Part shown: positions 39,101 through 46,811 of the stretch, piece after piece
Numbering within the stretch: position 1 is the stretch's first letter
Layout: every line of letters begins with the position of its first letter
DNA from: Puniceicoccaceae bacterium
GTDB taxonomy: Bacteria > Verrucomicrobiota > Verrucomicrobiia > Opitutales > Coraliomargaritaceae
Reading direction: 5' to 3'
Assembly: GCA_002729725.1 (NCBI GenBank)
Contig: PBYS01000035.1
Span: forward strand, 1-64,000
DNA length: 64,000 nucleotides
The notes under the pieces: model-generated
Told to the model about the DNA's origin: nothing
Seen by the model: the letters and a program-made list of their open reading frames with translations, nothing else
Database searches by the model: none
Translations under genes and position numbers: made by a program

Positions 39101-39792
39101 ATGCCAGCAACCGTATCCGACAATGAAGTCTCAATCACCAGACGCTGATCCGCATCCGGCTGAAGTAGAATCTTTTGCCCCGCCCCCAATGCCACGGTCC
39201 CTTCAGCAGCTTCTAACTCGCCCGCATTTTCGACAACCTGAGCCACTAAAATGATGTCTCCATTCGATGCCGTGATTTCACCCAAATCGACAATCCCGGC
39301 ATCGGACTCGCCTTCAAATTGTAGGCTTCCTCCGTTCAAAAAATCTGCATCGGCGATATCTAAAGTGGATGCGATAAATTCAGCCGTGTTGATACGAGCC
39401 CCCGGCCCCACCAGCACTCCGTTTGGATTCACCACATACACGCGGCCGTTGGCATTCAATTGCCCCAGCAAGTCCGAGGGCTTCGCTCCCGTCACGCGAT
39501 TCAGCAAGGCCGCATCCACATTGAGCTGCTGGATATCGACCCACTCGCCTGCACCGATGGAAAAGTCCTCCCAATTAATCACGCCCATTTGGCTGAGTTG
39601 CTGGATCTGCATACGGCCCGCCTGCGTGCTAAGGTCGATCTGCCCATGCGTGACCTGTGGGTTCTGCGGTAAAGCTAGCAGCGCACTGGGCCCGAAAAAC
39701 ATCCAGAGGGCACAATACCCCGCCAAAAGCCTTCTAATTAAATCCACCGGCTTCTCACTCTTTAAACGCTTCGTGCCCCAAAATCCACTCAT
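33127..39792 (-). CDS. Giant TpsA exoprotein: haemagglutinin-type secretion domain, MBG repeats, helical C-terminus
   Basis: 2,221 residues from the ATG at 39792; a TTG at 39825 would add 11 residues. A long signal peptide (~1-45) precedes the TPS secretion domain (~45-290; VTHGQIDLSTQAGRMQIQQL outline, then NPNGVLVG and NTAEFIAST). A beta-helix region with ALGAGQ and GEILLGGEY-type turns follows. About ten MBG-type beta repeats lie at ~715-1470 (each with an R.YGDANP-like motif and an NY..TF..GTL.V end). After ~1790 the protein is helical and acidic, ending with a glycine-zipper hydrophobic segment (~2095-2150). It would be a large surface or secreted adhesin; the C-terminal part is unlike usual TpsA. 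The antisense frames here are shadows. Confidence 0.9.
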   Translation of the reverse strand: MSGFWGTKRLKSEKPVDLIRRLLAGYCALWMFFGPSALLALPQNPQVTHGQIDLSTQAGRMQIQQLSQMGVINWEDFSIGAGEWVDIQQLNVDAALLNRVTGAKPSDLLGQLNANGRVYVVNPNGVLVGPGARINTAEFIASTLDIADADFLNGGSLQFEGESDAGIVDLGEITASNGDIILVAQVVENAGELEAAEGTVALGAGQKILLQPDADQRLVIETSLSDTVAGIGVDNSGLIEAAQAEIQAAGGSVYDLAINQSGTIRATGVTQKDGRVLLTADGGDLQLSGQLSAQNADGSGGEILLGGEYQGSDPAVANAANVFVTETGQLDVSAQGDADAGRVIVWSDVQTDFHGNIDGQGGASGGDGAFVEVSGKQILNYYGQADLRAASGVTGHLLLDPGQAIISTATDDTANGVFNNAVLESNLSTANVTVNASNYGDLGSGALGEIIVNAPVTWSAATTLTLKAGNYIEISADLSGANGQVELLPGTAATFGPAGTPSIYLNPAARLTAQSLLIAQNLDAFPVGAGNAPPLDSRSMGDLQFDGIVDVDTLDLSTQGEGVQGEVTFDHPSNAIGTLTTSETGGSFFGDFFLIDGDGGLVVDGDFSNFGFGSQISIVTEGDLTLAAGTQIAGGDNSNIVLASQSGSFLNLAGATAVGDSLNGRYLIYSDDPANTTKGGLTGLPVYDQSYADNAPSSITQSGSRFLYSLAPTLTFAASDLSRTENSANPTLSYTLSGLVGGDTAAQAFSGAPLLSTLAQTNSAPGDYEISIVPGSISLSDFNYAIEFETGTLTVVDDYILFVTADDFSRYYGDANPEFTANYSGFASGDDVSIFDGFSVDFTTSADLQSPAGTYDIVPSGAATLNDYSVTYRNGTLTIDPRLLTIRANDFEIDYLDEEPSYTASFENLASFDDGSALLTGLIYADDHGSPTADVGDYTITPSGAFDPNYAITFESGTLSVNPRAITASVSDTSREYGESNVPQLVQFSNLNGYNRNLVTNNATYSTSASESSNVGDYSMIPDAIDNDNFSITYQPGTLSVTPAPLTIEAEDASRVYGDANPSFSANSTGLKLSDTLADVVGDLTIETWAELGSNVGHYAIVPSGTSNGNYTLTFQNGLLSISKAVINYVTTNFVSRRYGDDNPAFTLLANGLKNGDTAAEQINFAITSAPSEQAEVGNHSVSFVASSVNYALAPGAIQPGTVEITPRDLTITVDSFTREYGDANPTLTAQFDGLASFDDASVIAGLSIETPATQSSNVMEYGINLFGGANSNYNITRVPGTLTVTPAVVNFNSTDFSFMYGEDADAQVVANYSDGLKLTDTLADLQVSVDAGGASDVGSYPLNVSLGNSNYQVGSVAGSVTITPRPVYFDILDRSRVYGETLDPGHTVLLTGGYSLVDPLSEVFNVLDPTNVQSDVGTYLVGGELINSNYQLLGVDVGILQITPRMLALKPKNDGMVYGDDFGGVDYLAAGLDGLASFHTIDDIVLDTLYTLYTKGKHHGFTYAYELVPEGERTQFLGELIEEVGGYAESILPGGYTTEAILSDEAIRNYYVYNTPGTFGVVPRPVTVVVDDLVGVRNHELDAFTASVLNLGLHHQGLSIEDLFPEFGYELIPVGVPERVESEVLLSEVPAAPSLSDEAFLEAYTYESSGGATPTSPDTSTGGSVDVDVPDDTYVGIIIDIEDGLSEPSDGSEIIEITNIDSVTVTSREVFISDSIHYYTEREEDDTPAYLKDQLFSIRPAYMWNDKYVVTDVDMGLLTIQPDPAVVSAMEQKELIESLREQFYDPSATSGDLTIHYVPPLGLTRESLPVIFEVLKWSPDGFVDIDYEFFRREAQKMVGEINLPLDQYVEIYYSDLSTNPQKQELLILMMERYSKALMTGEAEARTDAAKAFKSDLESYIDETKESLADKMEEKMDAWENRNSVDSQELVWRNEILKTNRLTAAAILEEMNRLEELNAEAIFDENDGTGLQQTVNVLSEFFISGQINDAELQASFDQVKEDIDSGTTVSLQAAMSVLREALVALESENDFVQSQDSIAARKLVLGAGASGAEMANTLFAGDVPYKSIMEASIAEVLEDKVNLFVGERIGMGGALVGVAGGAAVGGVTAAAATSALGHIFVHYTGQAAITAAYTGATAGASAGVGFGVAVGISRAIMIGEMAADESVYNNMVDNAKNRSLSLEKEYDLLGYQTNQTEMMVDELVFKMGFMGMVSGAYLYEM

Positions 39793-39836
39793 GCGAGCAG
39801 TATCCAACAAATTCCATCGAAGCAAAACCGCTTAAA

Positions 39837-39855
39837 TTGAGTAGTGACTACTCAA
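39837..39855. promoter_or_regulatory. Perfect palindrome between tpsA and the response-regulator gene
   Basis: TTGAGTAGTGACTACTCAA is an 8-3-8 perfect inverted repeat, lying 45 nt upstream of the tpsA ATG and 71 nt upstream of the divergent response-regulator ATG. Its symmetry fits a dimeric NarL/LuxR-type regulator such as the one encoded next to it. Binding is inferred. Confidence 0.55.
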
Positions 39856-39925
39856 AATGAATACGTAAAGACATTGCAGAGACTACAGGAATAGCCACAG
39901 AATACGCACTCACACGCCTAGAAAT

Positions 39926-40564
39926 ATGAAACGCTATTCGACCGTCATCATTGAAGACCAACGCATGTTTAGAGATCTCATGCGCACATTAGTCAATAGC
40001 TCGGAGCATTTCGAAGTCATCGCAACAGCCAACAATGCAGGCCAAGGTTGGGAGAGTTGCCGCGAACACCAACCCGATGTAGCGCTGATCGACATCGAAC
40101 TCCCGGACCACTCCGGAATCGATCTCGGTATACGTTTGCAATCACTCCCACAGCCGCCTGCACTCGTCGCCGTGTCCTCGATGGTCGACCCTGTCACAAC
40201 GACGCGTGTATTTGATTCTGGATTCAGTGGTTATGTAGAAAAAAACCAACCGCCCGACATCGTACTCGACGCGCTGCATGCAGCTGCCGAAGGCGGACTC
40301 TATTTCACACAATTAGTTCGCGAAAACCGAAGACGAATTTTTAACGACGTCAACGCGATCAACAAAATCCTAAGCCAACGGGAACAAAGAATCGTCAGTC
40401 AAATTTGCCGAGGTCAAAAAAACAAGGAGATCGCACACTCCTTGAAACTCAGTGTTCGCACGGTCGAAAACCACCGCTATCGAATCATGCGCAAGCTCAT
40501 GCTCGACAGCAGTGAGGACTTACTTGAGTTTGGGCAACGGCTCGGGTTGCATCATATTGAGTGA
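39926..40564 (+). CDS. NarL/LuxR-family response regulator
   Basis: 212 residues. The receiver domain (~5-120) has IEDQ acidic residues, phospho-acceptor Asp56 (ALIDIELPDHSG) and Lys near 107. The C-terminal LuxR-type helix-turn-helix (~148-205) reads LSQREQRIVSQICRGQKNKEIA then LSVRTVENHRYRIMRKL. It overlaps the following histidine-kinase gene (TGA at 40562-40564 within GTGA), so the two are co-translated partners. It is divergent from tpsA with a palindrome between them. Its likely kinase is broken in this sequence. Confidence 0.92.
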   Translation: MKRYSTVIIEDQRMFRDLMRTLVNSSEHFEVIATANNAGQGWESCREHQPDVALIDIELPDHSGIDLGIRLQSLPQPPALVAVSSMVDPVTTTRVFDSGFSGYVEKNQPPDIVLDALHAAAEGGLYFTQLVRENRRRIFNDVNAINKILSQREQRIVSQICRGQKNKEIAHSLKLSVRTVENHRYRIMRKLMLDSSEDLLEFGQRLGLHHIE

Positions 40565-42415
40565 GCGATCGCATGACCGGGCCAAAGAAAAAATCAAATT
40601 TCCACAGCGACTACTCCATAGTCTTTTGGATACTCGCGTCACTGGCCATCGCATGGGGCATACTCGGCTTTTATGGTAAGCCACGGGATAGTCACAGCGC
40701 CTTTCCAATCAGCGAAGGTGACTCACTCGGCATTTACCTTCCGCAGCGCCCGATGACCTTCGAAGCTGTCTTAGCGGCAACCCAAGAAGGCGGCAACTTT
40801 ACCCCATTTGACAACAGCTCACGGGCGATCACTGGCAACGACCAAGTCCATGTATGGATTCGCATCCCCTTAGAGAACACATCCGAATATAGCCAAACAG
40901 GTATCATCGAGCTCAAGCACCACTGGACAAGTCTGGCACGTATTTTCATACCGAGCAACGAAGCGACTTACGCGATCTACCAGAACAGCCCCAGCAATGA
41001 TCCCAACATACAGCAGACGCCCTACAAAATCCCAGCTTTCCAAATACAGCTTTCGGCAGGCGAATCAAAAGTCATCTACCTAAAACTGCAAGATGCACAC
41101 TGGGTCAGTCCAAAGATCTCCTACTGGGACGCACCGATCGAATTTCAAAATACGATTCAATCCAATGAGCGATTCGTCCATATCTATATCGGACTCTTGA
41201 TTGGATTATTTATTGCCAACCTCGCTGCTTATCTCGCATTTCGCTACAAAGACATCGGCTACTACCTGCTCTACCTCCTGGCTGCCTTCGTTATCAATCT
41301 GTTGAATTTCAACGCCTATAACTCTGGAACTCTCAAGCTAGCGGGTATACATCAAACCGCGCTCACTTCGGACGCGAACTTCTTTCTCTTTCATGGTTTA
41401 CTCATACTAACCGCTTGTCTCCACCTGCTGTTTGTGCACGAATTCCTCGGTCGCGGACACCTCCCCCCCCGCATCAACCACACGCTCAATTGGATTCTAG
41501 TTAGCCTATTTGCATTGGCACCGATGGTGATGTTCGGCCCCGGCGTATTGCTCGGCGACCATATTCGACTCCCGGCCATCAGTATCTGGTTGGGAGTCAC
41601 CCTCATCGTCTTGGCCCTAGGTATCCACGCCATGCTAAAGGGCATTTCTCAGGCTCGCTATCTGGTTGTGGCCAACTGCTTACTCGCGATTTTTTCCATT
41701 CGCTATTGGTTCGTTACACTTTCTGGAGAAACAATGGAGGCTCGATTGCTGCATTTCTGGCTCTATGCCGCCTGTGTCGAAATGGTCATTCTCAGCTATG
41801 CGCTGATCGAACGTTTCATGCAAACGCACCAGGAGAAGAAGCAAGCACAGGCCAAACTATTAGAGGAAGCCCGCAGCCATGCCGAACTACAAAGCCAGTT
41901 CAATAGTAAGCTAACCGAAACTGTCCATAGTCGCACCCACGAATTAGAAGAAAGTAATCAGCAAAAAGAACGATTGATCGAATTCCTCGCCCACGACATA
42001 CGCACCCCGCTCAACGCACTCGTCAGTGTCTCCTCGCTACTGGCTCGCTCGCCGGGTGAATTTTCCCAAGAGCGACTGGAAGCCTTTGCTCAACAAATCG
42101 AGGGCAATGCCCGCGGTGTCTCCGAGCTAATGGAAAACCTGCTCAGCTGGGCCACTCTGCGCAACAAGCGAATGCAATTCCATAAACAGGAATACCTCGT
42201 CAACGACCTGATACTGGAAGCAAGTCGCCAGCATTCGTCGCCAGCAAGCGATCACTTCAACGCGCGGCTTAGATGGCGAATACGGTGTCGGACTTGGCTT
42301 TGGGATCTGCTTTGAATTACTCAGCGAGCATCAAAGCCAACTCAAAGTAGACAGCGCCCCACAGCAAGGCTCTCGTTTCTACTTCTCACTCACGAGCTCG
42401 GAGCTGGATTCATAA
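40561..42415 (+). pseudogene. 7TMR-DISM histidine kinase with internal deletion and frameshift
   Basis: Frame 1 runs from GTG 40561 (or ATG 40573) to a stop at 42315 (584 residues): a membrane helix (~19-38), a 7TMR-DISMED2-like sensor (~60-190), seven membrane segments (~205-420), a coiled coil, and HisKA with FLAHDIRTPLN (His478). It then breaks near residue ~555. From ~42245 the correct continuation is in another frame: STRGLDGEYGVGLGFGI (the ATPase G2 lid) through to the stop at 42415. The N-box and DxGxG region, about 70-90 residues, is missing. A TCGCCAGCA direct repeat (42225-42233 and 42238-42246) sits at the junction, so a deletion between repeats or an assembly error both fit. Confidence 0.82.
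42225..42246 (+). repeat. Direct repeat at the deletion junction of the histidine-kinase gene
   Basis: TCGCCAGCA occurs twice, 4 nt apart, exactly where the reading frame of the kinase breaks. It may be the footprint of the deletion or of a local assembly collapse. Confidence 0.5.
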
Positions 42416-42420
42416 TCAAC

Positions 42421-43464
42421 ATGTTGCCCCCGCTCACACATTTTAAAGTTTTCCTGGCCAGCCTGCTGTTCAGCCTATGTTGGCTCTACTATCGGTCCAC
42501 CTATTTCATCGACCTTCTGGGCAGCATTTTACTCTGTGCGGCCACGGCCTTGCTCGGCTGCTACTGCTGGCAAAAAATTCGGCCTGAAGCGCAGACGAAC
42601 AAAACAAACTACAAGTTCTTAAATTTCATCAACACCGCTTGCTTCTTCAGCTTGGTATTCGGGGCAGAATTGATCTCATCCATTCACTTTCAATACAGCT
42701 TTTCGCAATTTCTAGTCTATCAAGCCATCTACCTGCTCGCCTACGCCAGTATCCTCTTTGCCGCTTGGAAAATACGTCACTCACTGGCTGCCCCCTTATT
42801 GCAGATACCCATGCTATTCTGCTCTGGCTTACTCATCTACGAATTATACTTAACTAGCACCCAGCCTACGCCCAACCAAACGATGCACCTAGCACCGGTC
42901 ATGCGTGGCAGTTTTATCAGTTACAGTGGTGGCAACGGACGCTTGATCAATTCACACTTCGCCATCCCTCAACGCCGCTACCTCACGCCGGTGGTCCCCG
43001 GCGAGCAGAGCTTCCGACCGCCAGAACAAAACTCATTGGCACGACGGATTCAAAACGACTTCGGCACCGAAATTCTAGCCCCGATCGACGGCGAAGTCGT
43101 CAACGCCATCGACACATTACCAGACTTGGCCCCTGGCATTCTGGATGACTCACACCCACCAGGCAATCATCTCTGCCTAAAGACGAAGCACGGGCACTAC
43201 CTTTATCTCGCTAATTTTCAACAAGATAGCATGACAGTAAAGGTCGGCGACCAAGTCCACACAGGCCAAACACTTGGCCGAATCGGTAAGAACGGCGTAT
43301 TCACCGAATCCGCACTGGTCATTCTCCTCGTAGACAATCCAGACGTAATCGCCCCCACGACCCGTAGCCTCCCCTTTTATTTCCAAAATGCAGATGGCAC
43401 TCGGCAGTTTCCCAAACGTAATCAACGAATGAGTGGCCTCAAAGCATCAAGTCAAAGTCGCTGA
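42421..43464 (+). CDS. Membrane protein with degenerate M23 (LytM-like) domain
   Basis: 347 residues. The first ~150 residues contain five hydrophobic helices. Residues ~180-320 resemble an M23/LytM fold: a SHFAIPQRRYL-type opening, FGTEILAPIDGEVVNAIDT, HYLYLANFQQDSMTVKVGDQ and VHTGQTLGRIGKNG. Active M23 enzymes need HxxxD and a final HxH. Here the YAHL-equivalent is YLANF and the HLHFE-equivalent is ESALVILL, so metal ligands are missing. It may bind rather than cut peptidoglycan, or be a carrier-like duplicated barrel fold. The start is ATG, 5 nt after the histidine-kinase remnant, so it is co-transcribed. Confidence 0.75.
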   Translation: MLPPLTHFKVFLASLLFSLCWLYYRSTYFIDLLGSILLCAATALLGCYCWQKIRPEAQTNKTNYKFLNFINTACFFSLVFGAELISSIHFQYSFSQFLVYQAIYLLAYASILFAAWKIRHSLAAPLLQIPMLFCSGLLIYELYLTSTQPTPNQTMHLAPVMRGSFISYSGGNGRLINSHFAIPQRRYLTPVVPGEQSFRPPEQNSLARRIQNDFGTEILAPIDGEVVNAIDTLPDLAPGILDDSHPPGNHLCLKTKHGHYLYLANFQQDSMTVKVGDQVHTGQTLGRIGKNGVFTESALVILLVDNPDVIAPTTRSLPFYFQNADGTRQFPKRNQRMSGLKASSQSR

Positions 43465-43509
43465 ATATACATTGTTGAATTCCTACGACGAATCCCTTTC
43501 TGTTCTGCG

Positions 43510-44016
43510 ATGGAAAACAGCAGCGCAGTCAAACCCGTCGTCGGGATCATTATGGGAAGCCAATCGGATTGGAGCACGATGGGGGAGGCTGCGGCCTTAC
43601 TCAAACAGCTTGAGATCCCCTTTGAGACAAAAATCGTGAGTGCCCACCGCACTCCCAAGCTCCTCTATAGCTACGCGGAAGCGGCGGAAAGCCGCGGCAT
43701 CCAGATCATTATCGCCGGAGCCGGCGGTGCCGCTCACCTGCCCGGTATGACCGCTGCAATGACGCACTTACCCGTGCTGGGCGTGCCCGTGCAATCGAAA
43801 GCGCTGAGCGGTCAAGACTCGCTGCTCTCGATCGTGCAAATGCCAGCCGGCATCCCCGTCATGACGCTCGCGATCGGCGTGGCCGGCGCGAAAAATGCCG
43901 CTCTCTCGGCCGCCTCCATACTTTCCTTGAACGACACAGGCGTATGCGAGCGCCTGAAGGCCTTCCGCGCGCAGCAGACTGAGACCGTGCTCAATACTGA
44001 GCTTCCCGAAGCTTAA
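43510..44016 (+). CDS. purE: N5-carboxyaminoimidazole ribonucleotide mutase
   Basis: Purine biosynthesis enzyme of class I, converting N5-CAIR to [48 protein letters not shown] and the [20 protein letters not shown] stretch (outline) are diagnostic. Length 168 is standard. The start is ATG. It precedes purK by 23 nt, its obligate partner, confirming the bacterial two-step route. Confidence 0.97.
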   Translation: MENSSAVKPVVGIIMGSQSDWSTMGEAAALLKQLEIPFETKIVSAHRTPKLLYSYAEAAESRGIQIIIAGAGGAAHLPGMTAAMTHLPVLGVPVQSKALSGQDSLLSIVQMPAGIPVMTLAIGVAGAKNAALSAASILSLNDTGVCERLKAFRAQQTETVLNTELPEA

Positions 44017-44039
44017 TCAACCCCCCCTTTACCCACACT

Positions 44040-45173
44040 ATGATCACTCCTGGCAGCACTATCGGAATACTCGGCGGCGGACAACTTGGGCGCATGCTCA
44101 TGCTAGCAGGCCGCACGCTCGGCTATCGCTTTCACGTCTTTGAGCCTAAAGGCCCCTGCCCCGCAGGCATGGTCGCCGACTTAGAGATCAATGCCGACTA
44201 CTCCGACGAGGCTGCGCTCAAGCGCTTCGCCGAAGGAGTGGACGTGATTACACTCGAGTTTGAAAACATCCCGTCAGAGGTGATCGACATGCTCAGCGCC
44301 ATCAAGCCTGTGCTGCCCGGAAGCCGCGCCTTGCACATTTGCCAGCACCGTCAGCGTGAAAAGGACTTCTTAAAGGAGAGCGGTCTCCCCTGCGTAGCCT
44401 TTGAATACGCCGACTCCGCCGAAAGCCTAAAAACGGCCATCCAGGCCATCGGCTTCCCCTGCGTCATTAAAACAGCCGCCTTTGGTTACGACGGCAAGGG
44501 GCAGATCAAGCTCAACGCCCCTGAAGAAGCCGCCGACTGCGATTACCTCTGGAACTTTCTCGAAAACCCACCCCGCGTGGTGGTGGAAAAATGGATTCAT
44601 CATATCGGTGAGTTCTCTGTGGTCTGTGCCCGCAAGGCCGACGGCAGCACCAGCACCTTCCCGATGGCGGAAAACATACATGTGCACCACATTTTGCACG
44701 CCTCGATCGTGCCCGCTCGCATCACCGACGCCACCCAGGCTGCCGGCGCTGAACTGGCGTGCAAAATCGCCGATCTACTCGACGTCGTCGGGCTGATCGC
44801 AGTCGAACTCTTCCTAGAAGAAGATGGCAGCCTCATTATCAACGAAATGGCCCCCCGCCCGCACAATTCGGGGCACTACAGCATCGACGGCTGCATCACC
44901 AGCCAATTTGAACAACACATCCGCGCCGTAACTGACCTCCCCTTTGGTTCGACCGAGCTGCTCAAGCCCACCGTCATGATCAACCTACTCGGCGATGTAT
45001 GGAGCGACGGCGAGCCCGACTGGGCGGGCCTACTCGCCGACCCGCGCGCCAAACTCCACCTCTATGACAAAGGCGAAGCCCGCCCAGGCCGCAAAATGGG
45101 ACACTTCACTTTGCTCGGCGACGATATTGACGCCACCCTCGAAGCCGCCGAAGCTCACTTTAAGAAGCTATGA
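44040..45173 (+). CDS. purK: N5-carboxyaminoimidazole ribonucleotide synthase
   Basis: ATP-grasp enzyme making N5-CAIR from AIR, bicarbonate and ATP. Seen are IGILGGGQLGRMLMLAG (8-24), VITLEFENIPSE, the ATP-grasp core GFPCVIKTAAFGYDGKGQ, VVVEKWIHHIGEFSVV and NEMAPRPHNSGHYSIDGC. Length 377 is normal. The start is ATG. Its TGA overlaps the trpE ATG (ATGA at 45170-45173), so trpE is translationally coupled to the pur genes. Confidence 0.97.
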   Translation: MITPGSTIGILGGGQLGRMLMLAGRTLGYRFHVFEPKGPCPAGMVADLEINADYSDEAALKRFAEGVDVITLEFENIPSEVIDMLSAIKPVLPGSRALHICQHRQREKDFLKESGLPCVAFEYADSAESLKTAIQAIGFPCVIKTAAFGYDGKGQIKLNAPEEAADCDYLWNFLENPPRVVVEKWIHHIGEFSVVCARKADGSTSTFPMAENIHVHHILHASIVPARITDATQAAGAELACKIADLLDVVGLIAVELFLEEDGSLIINEMAPRPHNSGHYSIDGCITSQFEQHIRAVTDLPFGSTELLKPTVMINLLGDVWSDGEPDWAGLLADPRAKLHLYDKGEARPGRKMGHFTLLGDDIDATLEAAEAHFKKL

Positions 45174-46663
45174 ATATCCAGCCCACCAGATCCGAATTCG
45201 CCAAACTCACCGCCCAGGGTAATACGATCCCTGTCTACTTGGATCTCACCGCCGATTGCGAGACCCCACTCGGTGCCTACTGCAAAATACGCAACGAAGG
45301 CCCTGCATTTTTGTTCGAGTCGATCGTCGGGGGCGAACGCATCAGCCGCTACTCCTTTCTCGGCGCCAACCCACGCAAGGTATATCGCGTATTCGAAAAA
45401 GAAACCAAGATTCATCACAAAGGCGGCGAGACTGAGACCATCGAGACTCCCGGCGATCCACTCAAGCTGATCGAAGCAGAGATGGCGAGCTACCAACCAG
45501 TCGACATGCCAGACATGCCCCCCTTTTGTGGCGGCGCTGTCGGCTTCGTCGGACACGAGTTTATACACAGCATCGAGCCCACAGTCCCCAAGCCTTCCGA
45601 CAACCCGCTCGAAATGCCAATCCTTTACTATATGATCACCGATTCGGTCCTCATATTTGACCATGTACGACAGATCTTACGTATCTGCGTGAATGCTCAT
45701 TCCCAAGACGGCAATTCCAGCCAGGCCTACGATCAAGCAGTGGCCGAGATCCAGCGCATTTACAAAGTTCTGCAAAGTCCACAACCGATGAGCCATCGCC
45801 CCATCGAGAGCCCGGGCGAGATCACGGTGCCCGCAGGCAACTTCACCAAAGAACGCTTTAAAGCTGCAGTCGATCAGGTAAAAGACTACGTCCGCGCAGG
45901 CGATGTCATACAAACAGTTCTCTCACAGCGCTTTGTAAAAAAGTTCAAACCCGCACCAGTGGATCTTTACCGCGCTCTACGTACGGTGAACCCATCGCCT
46001 TACATGTTTCTAATGGAAGATGCCGACTTCTCTGTCGTGGGCGCTTCTCCCGAGGTGCACGTTCGCCTGACAGGGGATCAAGTCGAAATCCGCCCCATCG
46101 CAGGCACCCGCCATCGCGGCCAAACCGAGGCCGAAGACCTCTCCTTGGAAAAGGATTTGCTGGCCGACGAGAAGGAAAAGGCCGAACACCTAATGCTGGT
46201 CGACCTCGCGCGTAACGATATCGGCCGCGTCTGCCAATATGGCTCGATCAAGGTGCCGGATTACATGACTATCGAACGTTATTCACATGTTATGCACATT
46301 GTCTCACAAGTTGTGGGAACAATTCGCCCCGAGTGTACAGCCTTCGATTTAATGCGAGCCACCTTTCCAGCAGGCACTCTCAGCGGAGCGCCCAAAGTGC
46401 GGGCACTCCAGATCATTTCCGAACTCGAAAACAGCCAACGTGGCGTCTACGGCGGCGCACTGGGCTATTTTGGCTTCGATGGCAGCCACGACTCCTGCAT
46501 CGGCATCCGCACCGCAGTCATCAAAGACGGCCAAATCTACATTCAGTCTGGAGCCGGCTTGGTGGCCGATTCCGTGCCAGAGAGCGAATTTATGGAGACC
46601 ATCAACAAGGCCAAGGGCATGCTCAAGGCCGTCTCACTGGCCGAAGACATGCTTTGTGAATAA
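45170..46663 (+). CDS. trpE: Anthranilate synthase component I
   Basis: Chorismate-using enzyme of tryptophan biosynthesis, 497 residues. The N-terminal feedback-binding domain has RYSFLGANPRKVYRV (the LES-like allosteric element is altered to ESIVGGERISRYSF). The C-terminal chorismate-binding domain has PSPYMFLM, PIAGTRHRGQT, HLMLVDLARNDIGRV, FPAGTLSGAPKVRAL and IQSGAGLVADS. It lies in an operon with purE-purK, an unusual company. trpG and other trp genes are not in the window. I see no leader peptide or T-box. Aminodeoxychorismate synthase (PabB) is the alternative, but the motifs favour TrpE. Confidence 0.92.
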   Translation: MNIQPTRSEFAKLTAQGNTIPVYLDLTADCETPLGAYCKIRNEGPAFLFESIVGGERISRYSFLGANPRKVYRVFEKETKIHHKGGETETIETPGDPLKLIEAEMASYQPVDMPDMPPFCGGAVGFVGHEFIHSIEPTVPKPSDNPLEMPILYYMITDSVLIFDHVRQILRICVNAHSQDGNSSQAYDQAVAEIQRIYKVLQSPQPMSHRPIESPGEITVPAGNFTKERFKAAVDQVKDYVRAGDVIQTVLSQRFVKKFKPAPVDLYRALRTVNPSPYMFLMEDADFSVVGASPEVHVRLTGDQVEIRPIAGTRHRGQTEAEDLSLEKDLLADEKEKAEHLMLVDLARNDIGRVCQYGSIKVPDYMTIERYSHVMHIVSQVVGTIRPECTAFDLMRATFPAGTLSGAPKVRALQIISELENSQRGVYGGALGYFGFDGSHDSCIGIRTAVIKDGQIYIQSGAGLVADSVPESEFMETINKAKGMLKAVSLAEDMLCE

Positions 46664-46811
46664 GTTATTAACATTTGCAAAATAACTCACGGCTTTTTGT
46701 GTTTTTTTGTAAGTCAGCGTAAATAGTTGCGATAGGTATTGGAACCTCGGGAATAAATCCGTGGTCGAAGTATCCTAACAGTGGAATTAACCACCGAAAC
46801 TACTATTACAT

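Noticed and set aside
39251..39835. 194-codon plus-strand frame opposite the TpsA N-terminus
   Set aside because: It covers the TPS secretion domain, which is clearly coding on the minus strand, and shows no family pattern.
46664..46811. trp-type attenuator or leader peptide after trpE / before the sigma gene
   Set aside because: No Trp-rich short frame or alternating hairpins are visible. The region is only AT-rich and probably holds the sigma gene promoter, which I could not place with confidence.
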